The notes under the pieces were generated by a model. The model was not told the origin of the DNA and did not search any database. It worked only from the letters and a program-made list of their open reading frames with translations. The position numbers and the translations under genes were made by a program. 64,000 nt of DNA from Pelagibacterales bacterium SAG-MED29 (GTDB taxonomy: Bacteria > Pseudomonadota > Alphaproteobacteria > Pelagibacterales > Pelagibacteraceae), in the NCBI GenBank assembly GCA_014653815.1, contig JACWDZ010000001.1, positions 1 through 64,000 on the forward strand. Reading direction: 5' to 3'. Position 1 is the first letter of the stretch. Each line of letters begins with the position of its first letter. Positions 1 to 14,015 of this stretch are shown piece after piece.

Positions 1-50
1 TTTCTTTTTATCTACCTCAGCAACTGCTAGGGACTCAATATTGTAACCCC
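1..50 (-). repeat. 50-bp perfect inverted copy of internal ilvH sequence (4873..4922) fused to hflC
   Basis: Reverse complement of 1..50 equals ggggttacaatattgagtccctagcagttgctgaggtagataaaaagaaa at 4873..4922; first mismatch is at base 51. Confidence 0.97.
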
Positions 51-418
51 CTCCAGCAAATAGTGAAGCCATTTATTCTAGAATGCAAACTGAAAGACAA
101 AGAGAGGCAAAAGAATTTAGAGCACAAGGTGCTGAGATTGCACAAAAAATAAGATCTACAGCAGATAAAGATGTGACCGTTATATTAGCAAATGCAAATA
201 AAAAATCTGAAATCATGAAAGGTGAAGGTGATGGACAAAGAAATAAAATATTTGCCAATGCTTTTGGAAGAGATCCTCAGTTCTTTGCTTTCTACCGTGC
301 AATGCAAGCTTATGAAAAAGCTTTGATAGGTGGTGAAACTTCTTTAGTTTTATCTCCTGACAGTGATTTCTTCAAATTTTTTGGAAAATCTACTGGAACA
401 TCAATTAAAAAAAGATAA
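47..418 (+). CDS. hflC: HflC, C-terminal part (5' truncated by the junction)
   Basis: In-frame PPANSEAIYSRMQTERQREAKEFRAQGAE...SPDSDFFKFF typical of HflC; in-frame TAA at 44-46 inside the foreign ilvH segment. Confidence 0.9.
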   Translation, partial: PPPANSEAIYSRMQTERQREAKEFRAQGAEIAQKIRSTADKDVTVILANANKKSEIMKGEGDGQRNKIFANAFGRDPQFFAFYRAMQAYEKALIGGETSLVLSPDSDFFKFFGKSTGTSIKKR

Positions 419-430
419 TTTAGTTCAAGA

Positions 431-616
431 GTGAAAGAACTTATTACCGCCATAGGATTAATTTTTTTTATAGAGGGATTATTCATCGCCATTTTCCCGA
501 CAAGAATCAAAAGTATGCTTGAATTAATCAAAAATACACCAGAAAACAAGCTAAGGACATTTGGAGTTATTTTTTTGATTATAGGTTTTTTAATAATTTG
601 GTATATAAAAAATTAA
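431..616 (+). CDS. DUF2065 (YjeT-like) small membrane protein, GTG start
   Basis: 61 aa, two hydrophobic segments, located between hflC and degQ. Confidence 0.75.
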   Translation: MKELITAIGLIFFIEGLFIAIFPTRIKSMLELIKNTPENKLRTFGVIFLIIGFLIIWYIKN

Positions 617-2023
617 ATGCAATTTTTCCAAAAGATATTTTTTATTTTAATCATTTTTACTTTTAGCCCCTATTCTAACGCTAAAGCTGTCCCAGAATCA
701 TTTGCTGATTTAGCAGAGGAATTAATGCCTTCAGTTGTTAATATTTCAACTACTCAAACTGTTAGAACAACATCAAATCAATTTCCTTTTCAATTTCCTC
801 CTGGATCTCCTTTTGAAGAAATGTTTAAAGATTTTCAAAGACCAACGGAGAGAAAAGCATCTTCTTTAGGATCAGGTTTTATAATTAAAGAAAATGGAAT
901 GGTTATTACTAATAATCATGTTATCGCAGGTGCGGATGATATTTTAGTTAAAGTAAATTCAAAAGAATATAAAGCAAAAGTTATCGGTGCAGATCCTTAT
1001 ATGGACATTGCTGTTTTAAAGATGGAAACCAAAGATAAGTTTAAAATAGTTGAATTTGGAAATTCAGACAAAGCAAGAGTAGGCGATTGGGTAGTTGCAA
1101 TCGGAAATCCTTTTGGATTAGGAGGAACAGTTACATCAGGAATAATATCTGCAAGAAATAGAGATATTGGAATGACACGTTATGATGATTTTATACAAAC
1201 TGACGCTTCTATAAATCAAGGTAATTCAGGTGGTCCACTTTTTAATTTAAAAGGAGAAGTAGTTGGAATTAATACCGCCATCATAGCTCCAGGACAATCT
1301 GGATCTATAGGAATAGGATTTGCGATCCCATCTAATGCAGCATCCAAAGTAATAGATCAATTAGTAAATTTTGGAGAAACAAGAAGAGGATGGTTAGGAG
1401 TAAGAATTCAAGAAGTTACAAAAGAAATTGCTGAGGCAGTTAAACTTAAAAAACCGGAAGGCGCATTAGTAGCCAGTGTTGGCGAAAAAAGTCCAGCCGA
1501 CAAAGCCGGAGTTAAAGCAGGCGATATTATTTTAAAATTTGATGGGAAAAAAATAGATACAATGCGAACTTTGCCGAAGGTAGTCGCTAACACTGAGGTA
1601 GGAAAAAATGTTGAGATTGAAATTTGGAGAAATAAAAAATCGATAACTAAAAAATTGAAATTAGGCAGACTAGAGTCTTCAGAAGAATTTAAAGAAAAAA
1701 AATCTAAACAAGAAAAAACTAAAGAGTTTGAAATCGAAAAGTTAAAAATTACGGTAAGAGATTTAAATAAAGAGGATATTTCTTCTAGAAATTTAAAAAT
1801 TACAAAGGGAGTAGTTATTACAGAAATTTCAAGCAAGAGCCCACTAAAAGGTCAATTAAGTATTAATGATATTATAATAGAGGTAAAAAGAATACCAATT
1901 ACAAAATCTACAGATCTAAAAAATGTAATTGATAAAATTATAAAACAAGGGGATAAAAATTTACTTTTATCGATAATAGATAACAATAATCGAAGAAGAT
2001 ATATTGGAATTAAATTAAAATAG
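617..2023 (+). CDS. degQ: Periplasmic Do/DegQ-family serine protease with PDZ domains
   Basis: Signal peptide; TNNHVI, DIAVLK, GNSGGPL catalytic motifs; PDZ region. Confidence 0.95.
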   Translation: MQFFQKIFFILIIFTFSPYSNAKAVPESFADLAEELMPSVVNISTTQTVRTTSNQFPFQFPPGSPFEEMFKDFQRPTERKASSLGSGFIIKENGMVITNNHVIAGADDILVKVNSKEYKAKVIGADPYMDIAVLKMETKDKFKIVEFGNSDKARVGDWVVAIGNPFGLGGTVTSGIISARNRDIGMTRYDDFIQTDASINQGNSGGPLFNLKGEVVGINTAIIAPGQSGSIGIGFAIPSNAASKVIDQLVNFGETRRGWLGVRIQEVTKEIAEAVKLKKPEGALVASVGEKSPADKAGVKAGDIILKFDGKKIDTMRTLPKVVANTEVGKNVEIEIWRNKKSITKKLKLGRLESSEEFKEKKSKQEKTKEFEIEKLKITVRDLNKEDISSRNLKITKGVVITEISSKSPLKGQLSINDIIIEVKRIPITKSTDLKNVIDKIIKQGDKNLLLSIIDNNNRRRYIGIKLK

Positions 2024-2024
2024 T

Positions 2025-2942
2025 TTGTCTAAAAAAATAATTCTCTTAGCAGGACCTACAGCTTCAGGAAAATCAAAATTAGCAATACGACTGGCAAAAA
2101 AATTAAATGGTGAAATTATTAATGCAGATAGCATGCAAGTATATAAAGAATTTTCAATTTTATCGTCAAGACCTAATAATAATGAAGTAAAAAAAGCTAA
2201 ACACCACTTATACGGATTTATTTCTGCAAAAAAATATTTTTCAGCTGGAGATTGGTTGAAAATAGCTAAAAGTAAAATTAATCAATGTTATAAAAACAAA
2301 AAGATTCCAATAGTAGTTGGTGGTACAGGCTTATATTTTAATACTATCACCAGAGGTATAAGCAAAATACCAAATATAGATCAAAAGACTAGAAATAAGG
2401 TAAGAAATCTTTTTAAAAAAATAGGCTATAAAAATTTTTATGAAAAACTTGTAAATATTGACCCTAAAGCTAAGAATAGAATCTTACCTACTGACTCTCA
2501 AAGAACTCAAAGAGCTTACGAAGTTATCCTAAAAACAAAAAAATCATTATTTGATTGGACTATTAATACTAAATCGGATTTTATTAATTTTGAAATAAAA
2601 AAAATCTTTATTAACACGCCAAGAGAAGAATTACTAAAAAAAATTTCAATCAGAACAGAATTAATGTTTAAAGATAAATGCATAGAAGAAGTAAAAAACT
2701 TTAATTTTTTTAAATTAGATAAATCTCTTTCCATCAATAAATTAATTGGTGTGCGAGAGATAAATGATCATTTAAAGGGATTAATCTCTTTAGAGCAGTG
2801 CAAGGAACTCATAAATATTAAAACAAGACAATATGCCAAGAGACAAAATACTTGGGCTAGGGGCCATATGAAGAACTGGAACAAGCTTTATTCTAAAGAC
2901 TTTTCTGTACTTTTAAAAAAAACATTAAAAGTTATAAGCTAA
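2025..2942 (+). CDS. miaA: tRNA dimethylallyltransferase, TTG start
   Basis: LLAGPTASGKSKLA P-loop; INADSMQVYKEFSILSSRP; GGTGLYF. Confidence 0.95.
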   Translation: MSKKIILLAGPTASGKSKLAIRLAKKLNGEIINADSMQVYKEFSILSSRPNNNEVKKAKHHLYGFISAKKYFSAGDWLKIAKSKINQCYKNKKIPIVVGGTGLYFNTITRGISKIPNIDQKTRNKVRNLFKKIGYKNFYEKLVNIDPKAKNRILPTDSQRTQRAYEVILKTKKSLFDWTINTKSDFINFEIKKIFINTPREELLKKISIRTELMFKDKCIEEVKNFNFFKLDKSLSINKLIGVREINDHLKGLISLEQCKELINIKTRQYAKRQNTWARGHMKNWNKLYSKDFSVLLKKTLKVIS

Positions 2943-2979
2943 AACTTGACGGGAGGTATTTCTAGGCTAGATTGTATCT

Positions 2980-4746
2980 ATGCCTAAATTAATTAGTGGA
3001 GCAGAAATAGTTTTTAAAGCCTTAGAAGATCAAAAAGTGGAATATATTTTTGGCTATCCTGGAGGCGCGGTTCTTCCAATTTACGATGAACTTAAAAATC
3101 ATAAAACCATAAAGCATATATTAGCTCGTCATGAGCAAGGCGCCGGCCATGCAGCAGAGGGTTATGCCAGATCGAGTGGCAAACCTGGAGTGCTACTTGT
3201 TACTTCCGGTCCAGGTGCAACTAATGCAGTGACTGCTTTAACAGATGCTTACATGGACTCTATTCCTCTAGTTTGCATTTCAGGACAAGTTCCAACTCAT
3301 TTAATTGGAACGGATGCATTTCAAGAATGTGACACAACAGGCATAACTCGACCATGCACAAAACATAATTGGTTAGTAAAAGATGTAAATGATCTTTCTA
3401 GAGTTTTGCATTTAGCTTTTGAAGTTGCTACGACTGGAAGACCTGGCCCAGTTTTAGTTGATATTCCTAAAGATATACAATTTAAAAAAGGTAAATATAA
3501 ATTTACAAAAAATAGCTTTAAGAAAAAACTTAATGGTAAAGCTACGCATAAGTTATCTAATAAAGAGTTAGATAAATTTATCGACCTAATGAAAACATCA
3601 TCTAAACCAATTTTTTATACTGGAGGAGGCGTTATAAACTCTGGTCCTGATGCAAGTAAATATTTAAGAGAATTAGTATCTTTAACAGGTTTTCCTATTA
3701 CTTCGACTTTACAAGGACTAGGAGCATATCCTGGAGATGATCCTCAATTTTTAGGAATGTTGGGAATGCATGGCACTTTCGAAGCAAACAATGCAATGCA
3801 TGATTGTGATTTAATGATTAATATAGGCGCAAGATTTGATGACAGGATCACAGGAAAGGTTGATGAGTTTTCACCTAAATCTAAAAAGATACACGTTGAT
3901 ATAGATCCTTCTTCAATAGGAAAAAATATTAAGGTTGATTTAGCTGTAGTAAGTGATGTTTCAGAACTTTTAAAAAGTTTAATCAAAAGGTTTAAAGAAA
4001 AAAATAAAAATTTTTTAAATTCTAATAAACAAAAAACATCTAAATGGTGGGAACAGATCGACAAATGGAGAGAAAAAAAATCTTTAAATTTTATTAACAG
4101 CAATAAAATAATAAAACCTCAGCATGCAGTTCAAAGACTTTATGAATTAACAAAAGATCAAGATACTTTTATTACTACTGAAGTTGGCCAACACCAAATG
4201 TGGGCAGCTCAGCATTATAAATTTAATAAACCTAATCGATGGATGACGTCTGGTGGACTAGGTACAATGGGTTATGGGCTTCCAGCAGCGATTGGAGTTC
4301 AAATAGCAAATCCAGGGAAATTAGTTGTAGATATAGCAGGTGAGGCATCAGTTCTAATGACTATGCAAGAAATGTCGACAGCAGTTCAGTATAAATTGCC
4401 AATAAAAATATTTATCTTAAACAATGAATATATGGGTATGGTGAGACAATGGCAGGAACTTTTGCACGAAAAAAACTACTCTGAAAGCTACACCGCAGCT
4501 CTCCCTGACTTTGTTAAGCTTGCAGAGTCTTATGGTTGCGTTGGTATTAGAGCTAAAACACCAGATGAATTAGATGAAAAGATTAAAGAAATGATTGATG
4601 TTCAAAAGCCAGTAATATTTGATTGTGTGGTAGATAAATCAGAAAATTGTTTTCCAATGATACCATCAGGAAAACCACATAACCAAATGATTTTAGGACC
4701 AGAAGAAGATGAAGAAATTTCTGATGAAGGAAAGATTTTAGTCTAA
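2980..4746 (+). CDS. ilvB: Acetolactate synthase large subunit
   Basis: ThDP-enzyme signature, YPGGAVLPIYDEL, HEQGAGHAAEGYAR. Confidence 0.97.
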   Translation: MPKLISGAEIVFKALEDQKVEYIFGYPGGAVLPIYDELKNHKTIKHILARHEQGAGHAAEGYARSSGKPGVLLVTSGPGATNAVTALTDAYMDSIPLVCISGQVPTHLIGTDAFQECDTTGITRPCTKHNWLVKDVNDLSRVLHLAFEVATTGRPGPVLVDIPKDIQFKKGKYKFTKNSFKKKLNGKATHKLSNKELDKFIDLMKTSSKPIFYTGGGVINSGPDASKYLRELVSLTGFPITSTLQGLGAYPGDDPQFLGMLGMHGTFEANNAMHDCDLMINIGARFDDRITGKVDEFSPKSKKIHVDIDPSSIGKNIKVDLAVVSDVSELLKSLIKRFKEKNKNFLNSNKQKTSKWWEQIDKWREKKSLNFINSNKIIKPQHAVQRLYELTKDQDTFITTEVGQHQMWAAQHYKFNKPNRWMTSGGLGTMGYGLPAAIGVQIANPGKLVVDIAGEASVLMTMQEMSTAVQYKLPIKIFILNNEYMGMVRQWQELLHEKNYSESYTAALPDFVKLAESYGCVGIRAKTPDELDEKIKEMIDVQKPVIFDCVVDKSENCFPMIPSGKPHNQMILGPEEDEEISDEGKILV

Positions 4747-5294
4747 TGCCAAAATCAAAATCAGCATATAGTGTCCCTGGTAAAATTGGTAAAACTGAAC
4801 GTCATATAATTGTTGTCTGGGTTGATAATGAAGCAGGTGTACTTGCAAGAATAGCAGGTTTATTTTCTGGAAGGGGTTACAATATTGAGTCCCTAGCAGT
4901 TGCTGAGGTAGATAAAAAGAAACATATTTCAAGAATTACTATTGTAACAGAAGGAACGCCACAAGTAATTGAGCAGATAAACTTACAATTAAAGAAGCTT
5001 GTTCCAGTACACAAAGTAGCGGACTTTAAGCGTGGTGAAAAAGATATTTTATTTAGAGAACTTGCGTTATTTAAAATGTTAGCAAATTCAAAAAAACAAG
5101 AAAAAATAAAGAAGTTGTGCAAAAAATTCAATCCAGTAATTTTGGATAAAACAAACAAATCTTTTGTAATACAGGTTACTGCTCTTAGAGTAGATATCGA
5201 TAAATTAGCTCTTGATTTAAAAAGATTTGGCCTTATAAGCACCTCTAGAACAGGTTCAGTAGCAATGACAAAAGGCGCAAAAATATTTAATTAG
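4746..5294 (+). CDS. ilvH: Acetolactate synthase small subunit
   Basis: ACT domain NEAGVLARIAGLFSGRGYNIESLAVAEVD. Confidence 0.97.
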   Translation: MPKSKSAYSVPGKIGKTERHIIVVWVDNEAGVLARIAGLFSGRGYNIESLAVAEVDKKKHISRITIVTEGTPQVIEQINLQLKKLVPVHKVADFKRGEKDILFRELALFKMLANSKKQEKIKKLCKKFNPVILDKTNKSFVIQVTALRVDIDKLALDLKRFGLISTSRTGSVAMTKGAKIFN

Positions 5295-6320
<1,026 letters not shown>

Positions 6321-6403
6321 CCCAATCTGATCAAAAAATTAAAGTCAATTTTGCATAAGTATTTGCATATTCTCGTTTTACTTGTAATATGTGTATTCAG
6401 TAT

Positions 6404-9009
<2,606 letters not shown>

Positions 9010-9026
9010 TTTATCTAAAGAAATAA

Positions 9027-9878
9027 ATGTCCTCAAGTAGAGATGATTTTGGTATAGCGTTTCGTTCGGCCCTTTTACAAAGAGGGGCTGCACAAAAATT
9101 CTCATTAGTTTTTTTAATAATTTTAGCAAGTATTATCTTTTTTTTAGATGTTTATGGTTTTGGTTTTATGAAACCTGTAAGGTCTATTGTTAACGATGGA
9201 ATTTATAGAGTTTCATTATTAGCGTCATCTCCATCCAGATTTATTCCCAAAGCAACAGAAAGTGTCACAAATTTATTAAATATAAAAAGTGAAAATGAAA
9301 AATTAAAAAAAGCACTAGAAGTTTATAGGCAAAAAGAGCTGAGCGTTGAATACTTAACCAATCAAAATAAAAATTTAAGAAAAATTTTAGAGTCAGACGA
9401 AACTTTATTTCAATTTCAATCAAATACTATTCTTTCAAAAGTTTTAATTGACAAAAGTAGCCCGTATTTAAAATCAATCATTATTAACAGAGGCTCTAAA
9501 TCAGGTATTTTAAAAGGAATGCCAGTCTTAGACAAAGAATATTTAGTTGGTAGAGTTGTAGAAACAAACTACTTGTCTTCAAGAGTTTTGCTTTTAAATG
9601 ATTTAAACAGCAGAATACCTGTAACTTTTGGCGAAGATGGGGTTCAAGCAATTTTAAAAGGTAGTGGAGGATCAAAACCAGTATTAGAATATTTACCCGA
9701 AGGCTACGTGGTTGAAGAAGGAATAGAAGTATTTACTTCTGGAAAAGATAGAATATTCCTTCCAGGATCTCCAATTGGAATCACAACTGAAAAAGGACAA
9801 GTAAAATTATTTTCTGAGTCTAGCCAACTTTCATTTGTTAAAGTTGATCTTGCAAAACAAAATAAAGAGGTTTTTTAA
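9027..9878 (+). CDS. mreC: Rod shape-determining protein MreC
   Basis: TM plus coiled coil plus MreC beta domain; downstream of mreB. Confidence 0.93.
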   Translation: MSSSRDDFGIAFRSALLQRGAAQKFSLVFLIILASIIFFLDVYGFGFMKPVRSIVNDGIYRVSLLASSPSRFIPKATESVTNLLNIKSENEKLKKALEVYRQKELSVEYLTNQNKNLRKILESDETLFQFQSNTILSKVLIDKSSPYLKSIIINRGSKSGILKGMPVLDKEYLVGRVVETNYLSSRVLLLNDLNSRIPVTFGEDGVQAILKGSGGSKPVLEYLPEGYVVEEGIEVFTSGKDRIFLPGSPIGITTEKGQVKLFSESSQLSFVKVDLAKQNKEVF

Positions 9879-10391
9879 ATGTCGAAATTTAATACGATAA
9901 GCAAAGTTATTAATCTTGGTCCTCTTATTCTTTTATATTATTTATCTGTTAGTGAAATAGACAGTCATTTTGAAAATTATTTTGAAATTTTATCTTTTAA
10001 TATTCAATTAATCATAATTTATTTTTGGGTTTCAAAAAGACCAGAAGCACTTGGAAATGGACATGTTTTTTTTGCCGGTCTAATTAATGATGTTGTTATA
10101 GGTTTTCCTCTAGGCTTAAGTTCTTTATCTTATCTGGCAGTATCCTTTGTAGCTACTTATGTTAAAAATATGACGGTTAACACTAGAATTACGACCGACT
10201 GGTTTACTTTTTTTATTGCAATTTTTTTTTCTAATGTAATATTTTTTGTTTTGCTAACTAATTTTTCAGAGACAACAGTAAGCATTACAGAAATGTCATA
10301 CAATACTTTTTTTACTTTACTTTTCTTCCCATTTTTTTGGTTTATATTTACTTACTATAACTCAATTATAACGACTGGAAAGAATGCTTAG
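9879..10391 (+). CDS. mreD: Rod shape-determining protein MreD
   Basis: Multi-TM, position after mreC. Confidence 0.85.
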   Translation: MSKFNTISKVINLGPLILLYYLSVSEIDSHFENYFEILSFNIQLIIIYFWVSKRPEALGNGHVFFAGLINDVVIGFPLGLSSLSYLAVSFVATYVKNMTVNTRITTDWFTFFIAIFFSNVIFFVLLTNFSETTVSITEMSYNTFFTLLFFPFFWFIFTYYNSIITTGKNA

Positions 10392-12318
10392 CTCTGGATC
10401 TGGCAATACAGTTATAAAATCTAAATTAATAAGCAGAAGAATGTTTTTATTGTCTGTTAGCAAAGCAGTTGTTGTAGTTGGAGTTCTGGGTCGCTTGATC
10501 TCACTTCAAATCAATGAAAGCAGCAAATATAAAACTTTATCTGATAAAAATAGATTTAGAGAATGGAAATTAGCCCCTGAAAGAGGAATTATAAAAGATT
10601 ACTTTAATGAAGAAATAGCCTCTAATCAACAAGTTTACCAAATACATTTAATACCTGAAAATACGCAAAGCATTGAAGAAGTATTTTTTAGACTAAAAAC
10701 AATATTAAATATAACAGATAAAAAGATATTTTCTTTAAGAAAAAAAATTGCAAAACAAAAACCCTGGGAGCCGATTATTGTTTCTGATAATTTAAATTGG
10801 TCAGAGTTTTCAAGAATAAATTTATTTTTGCATGAACTACAAGGTGTAGAACCTATTGTATCAGTTGCAAGAGTATATAAAGATAGTTCTTCCGCTCATG
10901 CCTTAGGCTATGTTTCTCAAGTGAGTGCTAAAGACTTAAAAAACAAAAAATATTTAAAAGATATGTCGGTTCCTGGTATTGCCGTAGGCAAGACCGGACT
11001 AGAGCGTAGATTAGATCAAGAAATAATAGGCGAAGTTGGTTTTCAAAGATATGAAGTTAATGCTTTTGGAAAAAGAATTAAACAAATTAAAGTCGACCCA
11101 GGTAAAGCAGGAAAAAGTTTTAAAACTACATTAGATTTAGAAGTTCAAAGGCATGTAACTGAAATACTAGGAGATAAAGCTGCATCGGTATGCGTTATGG
11201 ATATTTATAATGGCGACATTGTATCTTTAGTTTCTTCACCTTCTTATGATCCAAATGCGTTTGTTCATGGTATAGATCGAGACTATTGGAATAGTTTAAT
11301 TAAAAATGAAAGAAAACCTTTAACTAATAAAGCCGTATCAGGTTTATATCCGCCAGGATCAACTATTAAAACCCTTGTAGCATTAAGTGCTTTGGAAAAT
11401 AAAATAATTCGACCTTTAGACACAGTTAGGTGTAAAGGTAAAATTGAATTATTTGGTGAGAAATTTCATTGCTGGAAAAAAAAAGGTCACGGCATAATGA
11501 ACATGAGAACAGGGATTAAGAGATCATGTGATGTGTATTTCTATGAAGTTGCTAGAAGATTAGGTGTAGACCGTTTATCAGAAACAGCAAAAAAGTTTGG
11601 TCTGGGGAAAAAAGTTTTACAAGATTTTTCTGAAGAACGTTCAGGAGTAGTGCCCAGCACTTCTTGGAAAAAAAAGTATATTGGTCAAAACTGGTATTTA
11701 GGAGAAACATTACACTCAGGAATTGGACAAGGTTATTTTCAAAGTACACCAATTCAATTATGCTTAATGACTGCTCAAATAGCTAATGGAGGATTTGAAA
11801 TTAAACCTAGAATACTGTTTGATAAAACAAAAAATAATTTAAAAGAGTATTTAAAATTTAAAAATGAAAACCCTGGCCAACCTCTACCTGCTGACCTGTT
11901 AGTGTCCAATTTTGATTTAAAACCACTATTTAAGAATCAGGAAAACATAAAGATTATAAAAGATGCGATGTACTCATCTTCAAATGAACCAGGAGGAACC
12001 TCTTATAGATCAAGATTAGAAGACAAACGATTTACTTTTGCAGGTAAGACAGGTTCATCTCAGATTAGAAAATTTACAGAAGAACAGCGAGAGGCAGAAG
12101 TAAAACAAGAACAATTAAAATATGAAAATCGAGACCACGCTTTATTTATTGCTTTTGCTCCAGTAAGTGATCCTAAGTATGCTATTAGCGTTGTAGTAGA
12201 ACATGGTGGCACAGGAAGTAAAGCTGCTGCACCAATAGCAAAAAAAGTTATTAAAAAAGTTTTAGAACGTCACAGTTTAAGACAATCTATAAGAAATTTA
12301 CCTGGAGATCCTATTTAA
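10384..12318 (+). CDS. mrdA: Penicillin-binding protein 2
   Basis: YPPGSTIK and KTGSSQ transpeptidase motifs, PBP dimer domain. Confidence 0.95.
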   Translation: MLSSGSGNTVIKSKLISRRMFLLSVSKAVVVVGVLGRLISLQINESSKYKTLSDKNRFREWKLAPERGIIKDYFNEEIASNQQVYQIHLIPENTQSIEEVFFRLKTILNITDKKIFSLRKKIAKQKPWEPIIVSDNLNWSEFSRINLFLHELQGVEPIVSVARVYKDSSSAHALGYVSQVSAKDLKNKKYLKDMSVPGIAVGKTGLERRLDQEIIGEVGFQRYEVNAFGKRIKQIKVDPGKAGKSFKTTLDLEVQRHVTEILGDKAASVCVMDIYNGDIVSLVSSPSYDPNAFVHGIDRDYWNSLIKNERKPLTNKAVSGLYPPGSTIKTLVALSALENKIIRPLDTVRCKGKIELFGEKFHCWKKKGHGIMNMRTGIKRSCDVYFYEVARRLGVDRLSETAKKFGLGKKVLQDFSEERSGVVPSTSWKKKYIGQNWYLGETLHSGIGQGYFQSTPIQLCLMTAQIANGGFEIKPRILFDKTKNNLKEYLKFKNENPGQPLPADLLVSNFDLKPLFKNQENIKIIKDAMYSSSNEPGGTSYRSRLEDKRFTFAGKTGSSQIRKFTEEQREAEVKQEQLKYENRDHALFIAFAPVSDPKYAISVVVEHGGTGSKAAAPIAKKVIKKVLERHSLRQSIRNLPGDPI

Positions 12319-13442
12319 TGTTCCAACCACGATCCATACAATCATCTTTAAGTTTTAAAGACAAACTATTTTCTATTGATTATGTTTTAGTTGTCTCTAT
12401 TTTAATTTTAGGAATTGTGAGTATGATTGCAATGTACTCAACAGATGGTGGAGAATTTAAATATCATACAGAAAGCCACATCCTCAGGTTTTTTGTTTTC
12501 TTTTTAATGTTTTTTATTTTATCTTTTGTTCAAATAAGATTTTGGCATAATACTAGCTATTTAATTTATATTGTCTTCCTTACTCTTCTCATAGGAGTTA
12601 AATATTTTGGATTAACATCATCAGGATCACAGCGTTGGTTGAATTTCTATTTCATGAATCTTCAACCTTCAGAGTTAATGAAAATAGGTTTAATTTTATT
12701 TTTAGCAAAATATTATCACCGTGTTTCAATAGAAAATGTTAATAGGATAAAATTTCTGTTTCTTCCAATTTTTGTTTTAATTTTTCCAGTACTTTTAGTT
12801 GTAATGCAGCCCGATCTTGGAACTTCTATTTTAATTGCTGCAGGTGGTCTAGTGGTAGCTTGGCTAGCTGGAGTAAGAGTGAAATTTTTTGTTTATTCTA
12901 TGTTAATTTTTATAGCATTATTACCAATTGCTATTTCTTTTTTAAAACCATATCAAAAATCAAGAATATTAACTTTTTTAAATCCTGAAAAAGATCCATT
13001 AGGAGCTGGTTATCAAATTATACAGTCTAAAATTGCTATAGGTTCAGGAGGTCTTTTTGGCAAAGGTTTTTTGAATGGATCACAAAGTTATCTTGATTAT
13101 TTACCAGAAAAACACACTGATTTTATATTCACTTTATTTTCTGAAGAGTTTGGTTTCTTTGGATCAGTATTTATTTTGTTGCTTTACGGAGTGATTGTTT
13201 CAAGAATAGTTAAAATAGGAAACATAACTAGGAGTAATTTTGGAAAACTTTATTGCTATAGTTTTGCAACAGCATTTTTTATTTATGTAATAGTAAATAT
13301 GGGTATGGTCCTAGGATTATTACCAATTGTAGGTTCTCCTTTACCGATTATGTCTTATGGAGGTTCATCCATGATGGCAATTATGCTGGGTTTAGGCATT
13401 GCAATGTCTTGTAAGGTATATAAAGACATGCCAGTTAACTAG
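12318..13442 (+). CDS. rodA: RodA SEDS peptidoglycan glycosyltransferase
   Basis: SEDS family; QPDLGTSILI; PLPIMSYGGSSM. Confidence 0.96.
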   Translation: MFQPRSIQSSLSFKDKLFSIDYVLVVSILILGIVSMIAMYSTDGGEFKYHTESHILRFFVFFLMFFILSFVQIRFWHNTSYLIYIVFLTLLIGVKYFGLTSSGSQRWLNFYFMNLQPSELMKIGLILFLAKYYHRVSIENVNRIKFLFLPIFVLIFPVLLVVMQPDLGTSILIAAGGLVVAWLAGVRVKFFVYSMLIFIALLPIAISFLKPYQKSRILTFLNPEKDPLGAGYQIIQSKIAIGSGGLFGKGFLNGSQSYLDYLPEKHTDFIFTLFSEEFGFFGSVFILLLYGVIVSRIVKIGNITRSNFGKLYCYSFATAFFIYVIVNMGMVLGLLPIVGSPLPIMSYGGSSMMAIMLGLGIAMSCKVYKDMPVN

Positions 13443-13514
13443 AAATAAAACCTATAATGAGCAGGAATTTTTTTTAAAAAAGACTTGTTAATATATGTGA
13501 TAGGTGATTAGATT

Positions 13515-13988
13515 ATGAAAAATTATATGTTCGGTGATAAAAAAAATAAAATCAAAGATACAGAGAGATCGCTTATAAGTGAAACAGTAAGCATTGAGGG
13601 AACAATTAATAGTTCTGGAGCAATCGATGTTGCAGGTTTAGTTAAAGGACCAGTAATCTCAAAAGAAATTGTTATTAGAGAAACAGGTTCTGTTACAGGG
13701 TCAATCGAAGGAGACAGAGTAGAAATACACGGACATATGGACGGTAAAATATCTGGTGACGATATAATAGTTGGAAGCACGGGCACCGTTAAAGGTGATA
13801 TAGAGTTTGCTAATAATTTAAAAACAGAAAATGGTGCTGACATAGACGGATACATTAAAAAAACTCATGGATCGACATCTAAACTTAAGCCTGATTTTTT
13901 ATTCAGTAAATCAAAAGAAGAAAAAAAATCAAAGGAAAACGGCAGTCCTGAAACAGTTTTAAACAAAGATTCAGAATTCTTAGCATAA
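13515..13988 (+). CDS. Bactofilin family protein
   Basis: DUF583 beta-helix: ETVSIEGTINSSGAIDVAGLVKGPVIS..., TGSVTGSIEGD. Confidence 0.9.
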   Translation: MKNYMFGDKKNKIKDTERSLISETVSIEGTINSSGAIDVAGLVKGPVISKEIVIRETGSVTGSIEGDRVEIHGHMDGKISGDDIIVGSTGTVKGDIEFANNLKTENGADIDGYIKKTHGSTSKLKPDFLFSKSKEEKKSKENGSPETVLNKDSEFLA

Positions 13989-14015
13989 TCTACCGCACTA
14001 CAAAATCCCCAAAGT

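Noticed and set aside
73-258. Antisense ORF overlapping hflC, and the many other antisense ORFs in the track (e.g. 1408-1836, 3744-4103, 13523-13855, 25813-26286)
   Set aside because: They lie opposite well-supported genes, have no recognisable domains, and arise from codon bias in AT-rich DNA.
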